NCBI GenBank assembly: GCA_002449145.1
Contig: DKCG01000016.1
Coordinates: forward strand, 1 to 9,554
Length of the DNA: 9,554 nt
Source: Christensenella sp. UBA6880
Lineage (GTDB): Bacteria; Bacillota; Clostridia; Christensenellales; CAG-917
Direction of reading: 5' to 3'
This document shows, one piece after another, positions 1 to 7,557 of this stretch. The notes under the pieces are model-generated. The model was not told where the DNA came from. It was given only the letters and a program-made list of their open reading frames with translations, and made no database searches. The position numbers and the translations under genes are program-made. Numbering within the stretch: the stretch's first letter is position 1; every line of letters begins with the position of its first letter.

Positions 1-49
1 CACTTGGTTTGACAAATCACCGGCGCAAATGCCAAATAAACAAAATAAA

Positions 50-78
50 TTGACAGCCTAAATTTAGGGTGTTATAAT
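50..78 (+). promoter_or_regulatory. Consensus sigma-A-type promoter of the thrS transcript
   Basis: A perfect -35 box TTGACA (50-55) and a perfect -10 box TATAAT (73-78) are separated by exactly 17 bases. A TG at 70-71 makes this an extended -10. Transcription should start near 85, just before the T-box leader. An additional TTGACA at 9-14 has no convincing -10 partner. A promoter this strong fits a gene whose output is set later, by attenuation in the leader. Confidence 0.9.
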
Positions 79-85
79 CTAAACG

Positions 86-331
86 AAAATTTTATAAAGA
101 CTGTGAAGGAAAGAGTAACTCGATTTTTCCGCATCCAGAGAGAGAAACGTTCGCTGTGAGTTTCTTTGCGAGGGTCGAGCGAAGACCATTCCGGAGTCGC
201 GCGCCGAAACAGCAGTAAGCGTCGCCGCATACCTTGCGTCAAAGGATAAAACGAGTAAAAATCAAGGTGGAACCGAGCATTTATGCGCCCTTGCAAAAAG
301 CGTGGCAGTACGTTTTTTCGAGGGCTTTTTT
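86..331 (+). promoter_or_regulatory. T-box riboswitch leader, tRNA-Thr responsive
   Basis: This leader senses uncharged tRNA and switches between termination and antitermination ahead of thrS. The diagnostic T-box sequence AAGGTGGAACCG lies at 264-275, followed by the complementary stretch and a hairpin ending in a T-run. Upstream, the purine-rich GAAGGAAAGAGTA segment and the AGAGAG...GCTGTGAG segment look like the distal parts of Stem I. The likely specifier codon is ACC (Thr) at 185-187, followed by ATTCCGGAG as expected on the 3' side of the specifier loop. The UGGA of the T-box bulge would pair with a UCCA acceptor end, implying a tRNA-Thr with U as discriminator base. The T-box identity is clear. 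The exact specifier position is inferred from the family pattern and the downstream gene. Confidence 0.94.
287..331 (+). terminator. Leader (attenuator) terminator of the T-box
   Basis: The 5' arm GCCCTTGCAAAAAGCGT starts at 287 and pairs with ACGTTTTTTCGAGGGC (310-325) around a short GGCAGT-type loop, followed by T6 (326-331). The 5' arm begins inside the sequence that the T-box (264-275) would sequester in the antiterminator, giving the mutually exclusive structures expected of a T-box. Confidence 0.9.
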
Positions 332-393
332 GTTTGAAAGCCACCGAAATATATGAAAATATATATGAAATTCAATCATAGAAGGAGCATTTT

Positions 394-2160
394 ATGAAAG
401 TTGTTTACAACAACGGTACGGTTGGCGAAATCACCGACAAGGCAGAGGAATTGCACGTTATCCGTCACACCGCCGCGCACGTTATGGCGCAGGCAATCAA
501 ACGCCTTTTCCCCGAAGCGGACTTTGCGTACGGTCCCGCAAACGAAAAAGGATTCTATTATGACGTAGACCTCGGCGACACCAAACTCACCGACGACGAT
601 CTTGCTCGTATCGAAGCCGAAATGAAGAAAATCGTCAAAGAGAACTTGCCCATCAAGGCGTTTGCGCTTCCTCGCGAAGAAGCGGTTGCGCTTATGAAAG
701 AAAGAGGGGAAAAGTACAAAGTCGAACATATCGCGGACTTGCCGGAAGACGCAACCATTACGTTCTATCAACAAGGCGAATACATCGATATGTGCGTAGG
801 TCCTCACCTCACGTACACCAAAGCCCTCAAAGCGTTCAAGATTATGGGACAGTCGGGCGCATACTGGAAAAACGACAAGAATAACAAGATGCTCACCAGA
901 GTCAAAGGCACTGCTTTTGCAACTCAACAAGAACTCGACGATTATCTCAAACTTCTCGAAGAAGCCGAAAAGCGCGACCATCGCCGCATAGGCAAGGAAA
1001 TGAAGTTGTTTATGCTTTGCGACGAAGCGCCGGGATTCCCGTTCTTCCTACCAAACGGTATGGCAATCAAAAACTCGCTCATCGATTACTGGCGCGAAAT
1101 TCACACCCGCGACCACTACGTCGAAGTGTCCACGCCTATGATTATGAATCGTCATCTTTGGGAAACGAGCGGTCACTGGGATCATTATAAAGACAATATG
1201 TATTCCACGATCATCGACGACGAGGTGTATTGCATTAAGCCGATGAACTGCCCGGGCGGCGTTATGGTTTACAAGAGCGAACCGCACAGTTATCGCGATT
1301 TGCCTTTGCGCGTGGGCGAACTCGGACTCGTTCACCGTCACGAACTCAAGGGCGCGCTTCACGGATTGTTCAGAGTCAGATGCTTCACCCAAGACGACGC
1401 GCACATCTTTATGAGAAGGGAACAAATCACCGACGAAATTATCGGCGTCGTTCACCTCATCAACGAAGTGTACAGCAAGTTCGGATTCAAATATTTCGTG
1501 GAACTTTCCACTCGCCCCGAAAACAGTATGGGAAGCGACGAGGACTGGGAAGCGGCAACCAACGGACTTATCACCGCGCTTGAAAAAATCGGACTTCCGT
1601 ATATCGTCAACGAGGGCGACGGCGCATTCTACGGACCGAAAATCGACTTCCACCTCGAAGACACTCTCGGAAGAACGTGGCAATGCGGCACAATCCAACT
1701 CGACTTCCAAATGCCGCTCAACTTCGGACTCGAATACGTCGACGAAAACGGCGAAAGACAAAGACCCATTATGGTGCACCGCGTCGTTTACGGCTCGATT
1801 GAAAGATTTATCGGCATACTCACCGAGCATTTCGCTGGCAAATTCCCGACTTGGCTCGCGCCTATTCAAGTCAAAGTGTTGCCCGTGTCCGAAAAGCACG
1901 ACGAATACGCAAGAAAAGTGTACGAGGCGTTGCGCGCGGCGAAGATTCGCACCGAATACGACGACCGCAACGAGAAAATCGGCTACAAGATAAGAGAAGC
2001 GCAAGTCGTGGACAGAGTGCCGTATATGCTCGTCATCGGTCAACAAGAATCGGACAACGGTACGGTTGCGGTGCGTTATAGAGACACCGCGGAAACCAAA
2101 ACTATGTCGCTTGACGAGTTCGTAAACTTCGTGAGCGAGGAAATCCGCACGAGAAAGTAA
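394..2160 (+). CDS. thrS: Threonyl-tRNA synthetase lacking the TGS domain
   Basis: Charges tRNA-Thr with threonine using ATP and hydrolyses mischarged Ser-tRNA-Thr; cytoplasmic class II synthetase. The 588-residue protein begins directly in the editing domain, with the HxxxH pair at H25/H29 and the CxGPH pair at C134/H138. The catalytic core has the zinc ligands C286, H337 and H462, motif 2 around HRHELKGALHGLFRVR (314-329), the TQDDAHIF segment (332-339) and motif 3 around R471. The C-terminal anticodon-binding domain runs from about 490. Compared with the E. coli enzyme (642 residues, recalled) these sites are offset by about 48, so the N-terminal TGS domain is missing. An in-frame TAG at 379-381 rules out a longer start. 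The SD is AAGGAG at 382-387, six bases before ATG. The T-box leader sets its expression. Confidence 0.98.
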   Translation: MKVVYNNGTVGEITDKAEELHVIRHTAAHVMAQAIKRLFPEADFAYGPANEKGFYYDVDLGDTKLTDDDLARIEAEMKKIVKENLPIKAFALPREEAVALMKERGEKYKVEHIADLPEDATITFYQQGEYIDMCVGPHLTYTKALKAFKIMGQSGAYWKNDKNNKMLTRVKGTAFATQQELDDYLKLLEEAEKRDHRRIGKEMKLFMLCDEAPGFPFFLPNGMAIKNSLIDYWREIHTRDHYVEVSTPMIMNRHLWETSGHWDHYKDNMYSTIIDDEVYCIKPMNCPGGVMVYKSEPHSYRDLPLRVGELGLVHRHELKGALHGLFRVRCFTQDDAHIFMRREQITDEIIGVVHLINEVYSKFGFKYFVELSTRPENSMGSDEDWEAATNGLITALEKIGLPYIVNEGDGAFYGPKIDFHLEDTLGRTWQCGTIQLDFQMPLNFGLEYVDENGERQRPIMVHRVVYGSIERFIGILTEHFAGKFPTWLAPIQVKVLPVSEKHDEYARKVYEALRAAKIRTEYDDRNEKIGYKIREAQVVDRVPYMLVIGQQESDNGTVAVRYRDTAETKTMSLDEFVNFVSEEIRTRK

Positions 2161-2271
2161 TCTAAAAACGCGAAATAAGCGCAATCAAAGCGCGCAATAA
2201 TCTCGGCGTTTGACCGAGAAAAGCGCAAATAACACGCAAAAACGATTCGTTTCGTTTGAAAAAGCAACGAA

Positions 2272-2298
2272 AAACCGCAGAATCACTGCGGTTTTTTT
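2272..2298 (+). terminator. Rho-independent terminator after thrS
   Basis: A 9-bp stem AAACCGCAG / CTGCGGTTT (2272-2280 with 2286-2294) with loop AATCA runs into T7 (2292-2298). It lies about 110 bases after the thrS stop and before the promoter of the next operon, so it ends the thrS unit. Confidence 0.92.
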
Positions 2299-2308
2299 GT
2301 ATTTCGGG

Positions 2309-2337
2309 TTGTTATGCGCCCGCGCGTATGATAGAAT
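2309..2337 (+). promoter_or_regulatory. Extended -10 promoter of the transporter/phosphoesterase operon
   Basis: The -35 box TTGTTA (2309-2314) and -10 box TAGAAT (2332-2337) are 17 bases apart, with TATGA directly before the -10 giving an extended -10 TG. It lies immediately downstream of the thrS terminator. The predicted start near 2344 leaves a leader of about 25 bases, so no large riboswitch fits here. Confidence 0.75.
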
Positions 2338-2369
2338 TGATTTTGTAAAATCCTTTTTCGAGGTGCAAC

Positions 2370-4118
2370 GTGAAAAAAGAAAAAACCAAAACGACAACGC
2401 CCGAACCCATAGCGGAAGCGGACAGAGTGCCTCTCAAAGAGAAACTCGCCTACGGTATCGGCGGTCTTATGGACGGCGGCGGCGTGAGTATGATGTCTTG
2501 CGTTATGCTTGCCTATATGACCAAAAACGGCATTGCGCTGGGTGTTGCTTCCACTATTATTTTGCTTGCAAAATTCTGGGACGCAATCACCGACCCGTTT
2601 ATGGGCTTCATTTCCGACAATACGCGCGGCAAATGGGGAAGAAGAAAACCGTATATGTTCTTCGGCGGAATATCCTTGTTTTTGTGCATATTCCTCGTGT
2701 TCTTGCCCGTAAGGCAATGGGGCGTGAGCGTGGGCGGATTCACGGCGTACATTATAATTATGTATCTGCTGTGGAACACTTGCTCGACGGTTACTCAAGT
2801 GCCGTACTGCTCGATGGCAAGCGACATTACGCCTTCGTTCAGAGAGCGTAACAACGCAAACACCGTCAAACTTATCTTTACGGCTATCGCTTCGGGACTC
2901 GGCTACGTTTTGCCGCTCGTGTTTATCGAGGCTCTCACCAACCCCGACGGAACGGGATTCCTGTTCGTTCCTCAACTCGATTCCACGCAATTCTGGCTCT
3001 GTATGAGTTTGGTGTTCGGCACGCTGTTCGGCGGCGGACTGGTTATCTGCGGCATTTTCGTCAAAGAACGTATCAAACCCAAGACCCCGAAAAAGCATTT
3101 CAACCTCAAACAATTCGCAAACAGTTACGCAGTGCCGTACAAGAATCGCTCATATCGTTGGCACATCGTGATGTACGTCACGGCGTTCATCTGTATGGAC
3201 ATCATTTCCGCACTCGCGGTCTACTACGCAACGGACGTATGGCACGGCTACGAACTGTTCGGAATGAAAATGTCCTCGTTGTTTATCATCGCGCCTATGA
3301 TGGTGGCGGCGGTCGTTATGTTCCCGCTCGCTCGCGTTATGATGGACAAAAAGAGCAAACAATTCGCGTTCCGTATGGGACTTCCGTTCTACATTGCGGG
3401 CGGCATTATGCTTGCGGCAATGGACCCGAGTTGGGCACCGCCCGTGCTCGTTCCCATCGTCGCGCTCATAATGGGTCTCGGCTTCGGCGGCGCGCAAATG
3501 ATGCCGTGGATTATCTTCCCCGACACGGTGGACGTTGCCGAAATGGCAACGGGTCAACGCCCGACGGGAACGTACAGCGGTATGATGACGCTTGCAAGAA
3601 AGGTCGGCGGCGGACTCGGCGTGGGTATGGTAGGCTGGGTTATCGGCGCGCTCGGATACGTTTCCAACACATCGAACGACCCCGCAGACTACGTTGCGCA
3701 GTCGGATACGGTTTTGCTCACCGTCCGCTTGACGCTCGGCATTTCGGTTGCGGTGTTTATCACGATTGCTCTTATCGCTTCGTTCAGATATAAGATTACC
3801 AGCGCGAAACTCACGAGAATCCGCTACTTTATCGAAGCGAGAAAATCGGGCAAAACTCTCACCGACGAAGAAAGCGCGGAAAGAGAAGTGCTCATTGCCG
3901 AACTTTACGGCAAGGTTGACCCCGAAGACGTCATAGACCCGTCCGTTAAACTCGACGAAGAAGGCAACGTCATCGAAGAAGAAGTCGAAACCGACGTCGC
4001 CGAAGGCGTTGAAGGTTCTCTCGAACGAATCGCCGAAACCGATGAGGAAATCGCACAAACCGACGTTGATACGACCGAAAACGAAGATAAAACGTCGATT
4101 GACGACGTAGAGGGCTAA
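2370..4118 (+). CDS. GPH/MelB-family MFS sugar:cation symporter with long acidic C-terminal tail
   Basis: Predicted inner-membrane symporter of the glycoside-pentoside-hexuronide:cation family (MFS_2), importing a glycoside or related solute with Na+ or H+. About twelve hydrophobic segments span residues ~25-470. The signature FWDAITDPFMGFISD (69-83) followed by RGKWGRRKP (86-94) is the MelB-type loop; D71 and D75 align with the MelB cation-site aspartates (D55 and D59, recalled). After the last helix the protein continues for about 110 residues, of which the last ~87 are strongly acidic (many E/D), longer than usual for the family. The start is GTG at 2370, with GAGGTG (2360-2365) four bases upstream. 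The substrate cannot be read from the sequence. The next gene starts one base after the stop, indicating translational coupling. Confidence 0.92.
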   Translation: MKKEKTKTTTPEPIAEADRVPLKEKLAYGIGGLMDGGGVSMMSCVMLAYMTKNGIALGVASTIILLAKFWDAITDPFMGFISDNTRGKWGRRKPYMFFGGISLFLCIFLVFLPVRQWGVSVGGFTAYIIIMYLLWNTCSTVTQVPYCSMASDITPSFRERNNANTVKLIFTAIASGLGYVLPLVFIEALTNPDGTGFLFVPQLDSTQFWLCMSLVFGTLFGGGLVICGIFVKERIKPKTPKKHFNLKQFANSYAVPYKNRSYRWHIVMYVTAFICMDIISALAVYYATDVWHGYELFGMKMSSLFIIAPMMVAAVVMFPLARVMMDKKSKQFAFRMGLPFYIAGGIMLAAMDPSWAPPVLVPIVALIMGLGFGGAQMMPWIIFPDTVDVAEMATGQRPTGTYSGMMTLARKVGGGLGVGMVGWVIGALGYVSNTSNDPADYVAQSDTVLLTVRLTLGISVAVFITIALIASFRYKITSAKLTRIRYFIEARKSGKTLTDEESAEREVLIAELYGKVDPEDVIDPSVKLDEEGNVIEEEVETDVAEGVEGSLERIAETDEEIAQTDVDTTENEDKTSIDDVEG

Positions 4119-4119
4119 A

Positions 4120-5109
4120 ATGAACGGACGTTTTGAAAAGCGCGACGGCAGAGAAGTTATCGTAAAAGAGAAAGGCAAGCCTTTCAGAATCTTGCAACTT
4201 ACCGATATCCACATAGGCGGTTCTTTGGGCACTCGCAAAAAGGACAAACTCGCTCTTGCGGCGGTAGAAAAGATAGTCAAAAACGCAAATGCGGACTTCG
4301 TTGCGGTCACGGGGGATATGGTGTATCCTATGCCTTTGCTCAATCAGGGTACGCTCAACAATCTTAAATCCACAAAGATGTTCGCTTCCGTTATGGAAAA
4401 ACTCGGCGTGGACTGGACGGTGGTTTTCGGCAATCACGATAGCGAGGTTTGGGCAAGACTCGATAAAGAGCAACTCGGCGATTTCTATTCCGCTCAACCG
4501 CATTGCCACTTTCAAAAGGGCGACCCCGATATATTCGGCGTGGGCAACTATTGCATACCCCTTCTCAACGAGGACGGCTCGCTCAACACCGCGCTTATGT
4601 TTATCGACAGCAACGCATATCTGACGTGGAACTTTTTCAGCGGCTTCGACGTCATTCACGACGACCAAATCGAGTGGTACAAAAAGGAAATCCGAGCCCT
4701 TTCAAAGGACGGCGAGATTGCAAAGTCACTTGCGTTCTTCCACATTCCGCCCAAAGAGTTTAAGGAAGGGTGGGAAAAGTGTTACAGAGGCTCGAGCGAG
4801 GCGACCTATCATTGCGGATTCGTTCAGGAAAAGGACAACTATTTCGGCTATCCCAAAACCAAAGAGGGCAAGTTCTTCGGCGAAATGGTCAAACTCGGCA
4901 GTTGCAAGGGTATGTTTATGGGACACGACCACCTCAACACGCTGTCTATGACCTACAAGGGTATTCGCCTGACCTACGGAATGAGCATAGACTACAACGC
5001 GTACAAGGGCATAGCAAAACGCATTACCCAAAGAGGCGGAACGCTCATCGACATCTACGACGACGGCTCGTTCGACGTGACGCTTTTGCCGCTTACCGAT
5101 TGCAAATGA
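4120..5109 (+). CDS. Calcineurin-like metallophosphoesterase
   Basis: Two-metal phosphoesterase of the calcineurin-like superfamily, probably of the Dcr2/purple-acid-phosphatase-like branch that begins with a RILQLTDIH motif. All metal-site blocks are visible in order: D29-x-H31 in LTDIH, D66 in TGDM, N105-H106-D107 in GNHD, H208 in FHIPP and H259/H261 in GHDH. At 329 residues with no signal peptide or membrane segment it should be cytoplasmic. Its SD, GAGGG (4110-4114), lies inside the end of the transporter gene, and the ATG follows the transporter's TAA by one base, so the two proteins are co-produced. This suggests it acts on something linked to the imported solute, such as a phosphorylated sugar or phosphodiester, but the substrate is unknown. 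Confidence 0.93.
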   Translation: MNGRFEKRDGREVIVKEKGKPFRILQLTDIHIGGSLGTRKKDKLALAAVEKIVKNANADFVAVTGDMVYPMPLLNQGTLNNLKSTKMFASVMEKLGVDWTVVFGNHDSEVWARLDKEQLGDFYSAQPHCHFQKGDPDIFGVGNYCIPLLNEDGSLNTALMFIDSNAYLTWNFFSGFDVIHDDQIEWYKKEIRALSKDGEIAKSLAFFHIPPKEFKEGWEKCYRGSSEATYHCGFVQEKDNYFGYPKTKEGKFFGEMVKLGSCKGMFMGHDHLNTLSMTYKGIRLTYGMSIDYNAYKGIAKRITQRGGTLIDIYDDGSFDVTLLPLTDCK

Positions 5110-5145
5110 CAAAAAAGAACAATGCAAAACAAAATATCGACCGGC

Positions 5146-5187
5146 AAAACGGTTGCGCCTCGCTTTTGCGGGGCGTCGTTTTATTTT
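5146..5187 (+). terminator. Rho-independent terminator after the phosphoesterase gene
   Basis: CGCCTCGC (5156-5163) pairs fully with GCGGGGCG (5168-5175), with one G-T pair, around a TTTT loop. An outer AAAACG/CGTTTT pair (5146-5151 with 5177-5182) and the TTTTATTTT run complete an A-stem-T terminator. It starts about 37 bases after the stop codon. Confidence 0.92.
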
Positions 5188-5251
5188 ATGCTACAAATAT
5201 TAAATACATAAAAAATAAATAAAAATTTATCTATATTTTTGGAAAAATCGA

Positions 5252-5279
5252 TTGATTTGCAAACATAATTTGTTATACT
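5252..5279 (+). promoter_or_regulatory. Extended -10 promoter of the decarboxylase operon
   Basis: TTGATT (5252-5257) and TATACT (5274-5279) are 16 bases apart, with TGT (5271-5273) before the -10 forming an extended -10. The surrounding sequence (5183-5290) is very AT-rich. A start near 5286 leaves only about 24 untranslated bases before the first ATG. Confidence 0.78.
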
Positions 5280-5309
5280 TACAATGAATCATTTTTTGGA
5301 GGCTATATA

Positions 5310-6713
5310 ATGAAAAAAGAATTTGCTCAAAAGAAAGTTCTTTTTACCGAAACGGTTCTTCGCGACGCAAATCAATCTTTGATTGCAACGCGTTTGCCGT
5401 ATTCTAAATTTGCTGACATTCTTCCCACGATGGACAAAGCGGGTTACTACTCTGTCGAGTGCTGGGGCGGTGCGGTTTTCGACGTTTGTCTGAGGTATCT
5501 CGATGAAGATCCGTGGCAACGTTTGCGCAACATTCGCAAGGCTATGCCCAACACGAAACTTCAAATGTTGCTCAGGGGACAAAACCTTCTCGGCTACAAG
5601 CATTATCCCGACGAAATCGTCAAGATGTTCGTTGAAAAATCCGTTGACAACGGCATCGACGTCATTCGTATTTTCGATGCGCTCAACGACGTGCGCAATC
5701 TCGAAACCGCAACCAAAACCGCAATCAAGTGCGGCGCGACGGTGTCGGGCGCAATCAGTTATACGCAAAGCCCCGTTCACACTCTCGACGCGTTTGCAAA
5801 ACTCGCAAAACAACTCGAAGAAATGGGCGTTGCAACCGTCTGCGTCAAGGATATGGCAGGCACTATGACCCCGCTCGAAGCGTACGAACTTATCGGTGCA
5901 ATCAAAAACGAAGTCAAAATCCCCGTCGTTTTGCACACTCACTGCACGACGGGTATGGCGTATATGACCTATATGAAGGCAATCGAGGCGGGCGTTGACG
6001 TTATTGACACCGCAACATCGTGTTTTAGCGGCGGTACGAGCCAACCCGCAACCGAAACCATCAATATCGCCCTCAAACAACTCGGATACGAAACGGGTCT
6101 TAACGACGACGTGCTCAAACAAGTCAACGACTTCTTCAAGCCCATTAGAGACGGCTACCTCAAAGACGGCACGCTCAATCCCAAGATGCTCACCACCGAC
6201 ACCGACGCTTTGACCTACAAAGTGCCCGGCGGTATGCTCTCGAACCTCGTTTCCCAACTCAAAGCGCAAAACGCTATGGACAAATTCGAGCAAGTGCTTA
6301 TCGAAACGCCGAAGGTCAGAGCGGATCTCGGCTATCCGCCGCTCGTAACGCCTATGAGCCAAATGGTCGGCGTTCAGGCAACCAACAACGTGCTTTGCGG
6401 CGAGAGATACAAGAATATTTCCAAAGAAGTCAAAGCATATTGCAGAGGCGAGTACGGCACTCCGCCCGCACCCATCAATCCCGAAGTTATGAAGAAGGCG
6501 CTCGGCGACGAGAAGCCAATCGAGGGCAGATACGCAGACACGCTCGAACCCGTCTTTGAAAAGACCAAAGAGGAACTCAAAGGCATCGCAAAGAACGACG
6601 AGGACGTGCTTTCATACATCCTTTTCCCGCAAGTGGCGGAAAAATTCTTCGCCGCTCGCAAGGCAAAAGAAGAAAAAGTGGTCAAATACACCATTTCCCC
6701 CGTTGAGGAATAA
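5310..6713 (+). CDS. oadA: Sodium-pump decarboxylase alpha (carboxyltransferase) subunit, oxaloacetate decarboxylase type, without biotin domain
   Basis: Transfers a carboxyl group from the substrate, most likely oxaloacetate (giving pyruvate), to biotin on the carrier protein encoded two genes downstream. The HMG-CoA-lyase-like TIM barrel (about 10-270) carries the metal and catalytic residues of the pyruvate carboxylase/OadA family: D19 in LRDANQS, K180 in CVKDMAG (the lysine usually carbamylated) and H209/H211 in LHTHCTTG. The conserved PYC/OadA C-terminal domain fills about 290-460. Fused OadA proteins are near 590-600 residues; this one stops at 467, before the lipoyl/biotin domain, which is encoded separately. 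The SD GGAGG (5298-5302) is seven bases before the ATG. A pyruvate carboxylase B subunit would look similar, but the beta and anchor subunits in the same operon favour the Na+ pump. Confidence 0.94.
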   Translation: MKKEFAQKKVLFTETVLRDANQSLIATRLPYSKFADILPTMDKAGYYSVECWGGAVFDVCLRYLDEDPWQRLRNIRKAMPNTKLQMLLRGQNLLGYKHYPDEIVKMFVEKSVDNGIDVIRIFDALNDVRNLETATKTAIKCGATVSGAISYTQSPVHTLDAFAKLAKQLEEMGVATVCVKDMAGTMTPLEAYELIGAIKNEVKIPVVLHTHCTTGMAYMTYMKAIEAGVDVIDTATSCFSGGTSQPATETINIALKQLGYETGLNDDVLKQVNDFFKPIRDGYLKDGTLNPKMLTTDTDALTYKVPGGMLSNLVSQLKAQNAMDKFEQVLIETPKVRADLGYPPLVTPMSQMVGVQATNNVLCGERYKNISKEVKAYCRGEYGTPPAPINPEVMKKALGDEKPIEGRYADTLEPVFEKTKEELKGIAKNDEDVLSYILFPQVAEKFFAARKAKEEKVVKYTISPVEE

Positions 6714-6723
6714 GAGGTGAAAT

Positions 6724-7155
6724 ATGAATAACATCTTACTTTGCGGAATTTTGAACAAGAACGACCCCCTCAAAGTCACCGACGCGCTCTTGCTTGCGCT
6801 CATCGGCATAGTGGTGGTTTTCATTGTTCTTATTCTGCTTATGCTCATCGTCTCGCTCGTGGGCAAAATCTTTGACGGAAGCGAAAAACTCAAAGAAAAA
6901 CACCCCGAATGGAACGATAAAGTGCAGAATCTCAAAGCAAAAATGACGTTCTGGAAAAAGGATAAGAAAGAAGAAACCGCAACCGAAACCGTCGAGCAAC
7001 CCCTCGCAAAAGGCACTTGCGGCGAACTTAAACTTATCAACACCGACGAGCGCGACGCCGCTATGATTATGGCAATCGTCGCAGACCAAACCAATACGCC
7101 TCTCAACGAGTTGCGTTTCAAATCCATCAAGAGAGTAGAGGACGAAGAAAAATGA
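6724..7155 (+). CDS. OadG/MmdD-type small membrane subunit of the decarboxylase
   Basis: Probable gamma/delta subunit, which holds the soluble carboxyltransferase and biotin carrier on the membrane beta subunit. The 143-residue protein has one long hydrophobic helix (about 21-50), then a charged Lys/Glu-rich stretch (about 52-95). It ends in a conserved-looking segment, DERDAAMIMAIVADQT (108-123), resembling the C-terminus of MmdD/OadG-type subunits. No other domain is visible. GAGGTGA (6714-6720) directly follows the stop of the upstream gene and serves as SD. Its last bases overlap the next start in an ATGA arrangement. The family call rests mainly on one helix, the tail motif and gene order, because this subunit diverges quickly. 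Confidence 0.85.
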   Translation: MNNILLCGILNKNDPLKVTDALLLALIGIVVVFIVLILLMLIVSLVGKIFDGSEKLKEKHPEWNDKVQNLKAKMTFWKKDKKEETATETVEQPLAKGTCGELKLINTDERDAAMIMAIVADQTNTPLNELRFKSIKRVEDEEK

Positions 7156-7547
7156 TTTACAAAGTTACGTTAAACGGAAAGATTTACGAAGTCGAAGTTG
7201 AAAAGGGCGAGGCTGTCATTCAAGCCGAATACGAAGCCGCGCTTCCTCAGGCGACGCCTGTTGCGGCAGCGCAAGAAGTCGCAACCGCCGCACCTACGGC
7301 AGCACCCGCAGTGGCAGCACCCGCAAGCGCAGGCGCAAATTCCGTCACCGCACCTATGCCCGGCACTATCAATGCCGTCAAGGTGACAAGCGGTCAACAA
7401 GTCAAAAAAGGCGACGTACTCTTTATCCTCGAAGCAATGAAAATGGAAAACGAAATCTATGCCGACAAGGACGGCAAAGTCGGTCAAGTGTTCGTCCAAA
7501 AGGGCGCGAGCGTCAGCACCGGCGCACCGCTTTGCGAATTGAACTGA
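7152..7547 (+). CDS. Biotin carboxyl carrier subunit of the decarboxylase (MmdC/GcdC type)
   Basis: Carries biotin, and then carboxybiotin, between the carboxyltransferase and the membrane beta subunit. The 131-residue protein has a short N-terminal segment (1-30, MIYKVTLNGKIYEVEVE), an Ala/Pro-rich flexible linker (about 31-62) and a C-terminal biotinyl domain (about 65-131). The biotin attachment motif is EAMKMENEI with K97 as the modified lysine, and a PMPGTI turn (68-73) opens the domain. The ATG overlaps the preceding stop codon by four bases (ATGA), so the two are translationally coupled; a weak GAGG lies at 7138-7141. The protein needs a biotin ligase, which is not in this window. It is functionally the missing C-terminus of the 467-residue alpha subunit. 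Confidence 0.95.
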   Translation: MIYKVTLNGKIYEVEVEKGEAVIQAEYEAALPQATPVAAAQEVATAAPTAAPAVAAPASAGANSVTAPMPGTINAVKVTSGQQVKKGDVLFILEAMKMENEIYADKDGKVGQVFVQKGASVSTGAPLCELN

Positions 7548-7557
7548 GAGGTTTTGT

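Noticed and set aside
9..37. Second promoter upstream of thrS from TTGACA at 9-14
   Set aside because: No acceptable -10 box lies 16-18 bases downstream; the 50-78 promoter is far better.
72..344. Minus-strand open frame of 90 codons over the T-box leader
   Set aside because: The region is explained by the promoter, T-box and leader terminator; the peptide is Arg/Phe-rich with no family resemblance.
1048..2184. Long minus-strand open frame (378 codons) opposite thrS
   Set aside because: It lies antisense to conserved catalytic and anticodon-binding sequence, has no recognisable domain, and is explained by the codon bias of the + strand gene.
3150..4343. Minus-strand open frame of 397 codons opposite the transporter and phosphoesterase
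   Set aside because: It spans two well-supported + strand genes and their junction, is rich in His/Arg/Asn as expected for a shadow frame, and shows no domain.
5289..6362. Minus-strand open frame of 357 codons opposite oadA
   Set aside because: Shadow of a strongly conserved carboxyltransferase gene; it has no domain of its own.
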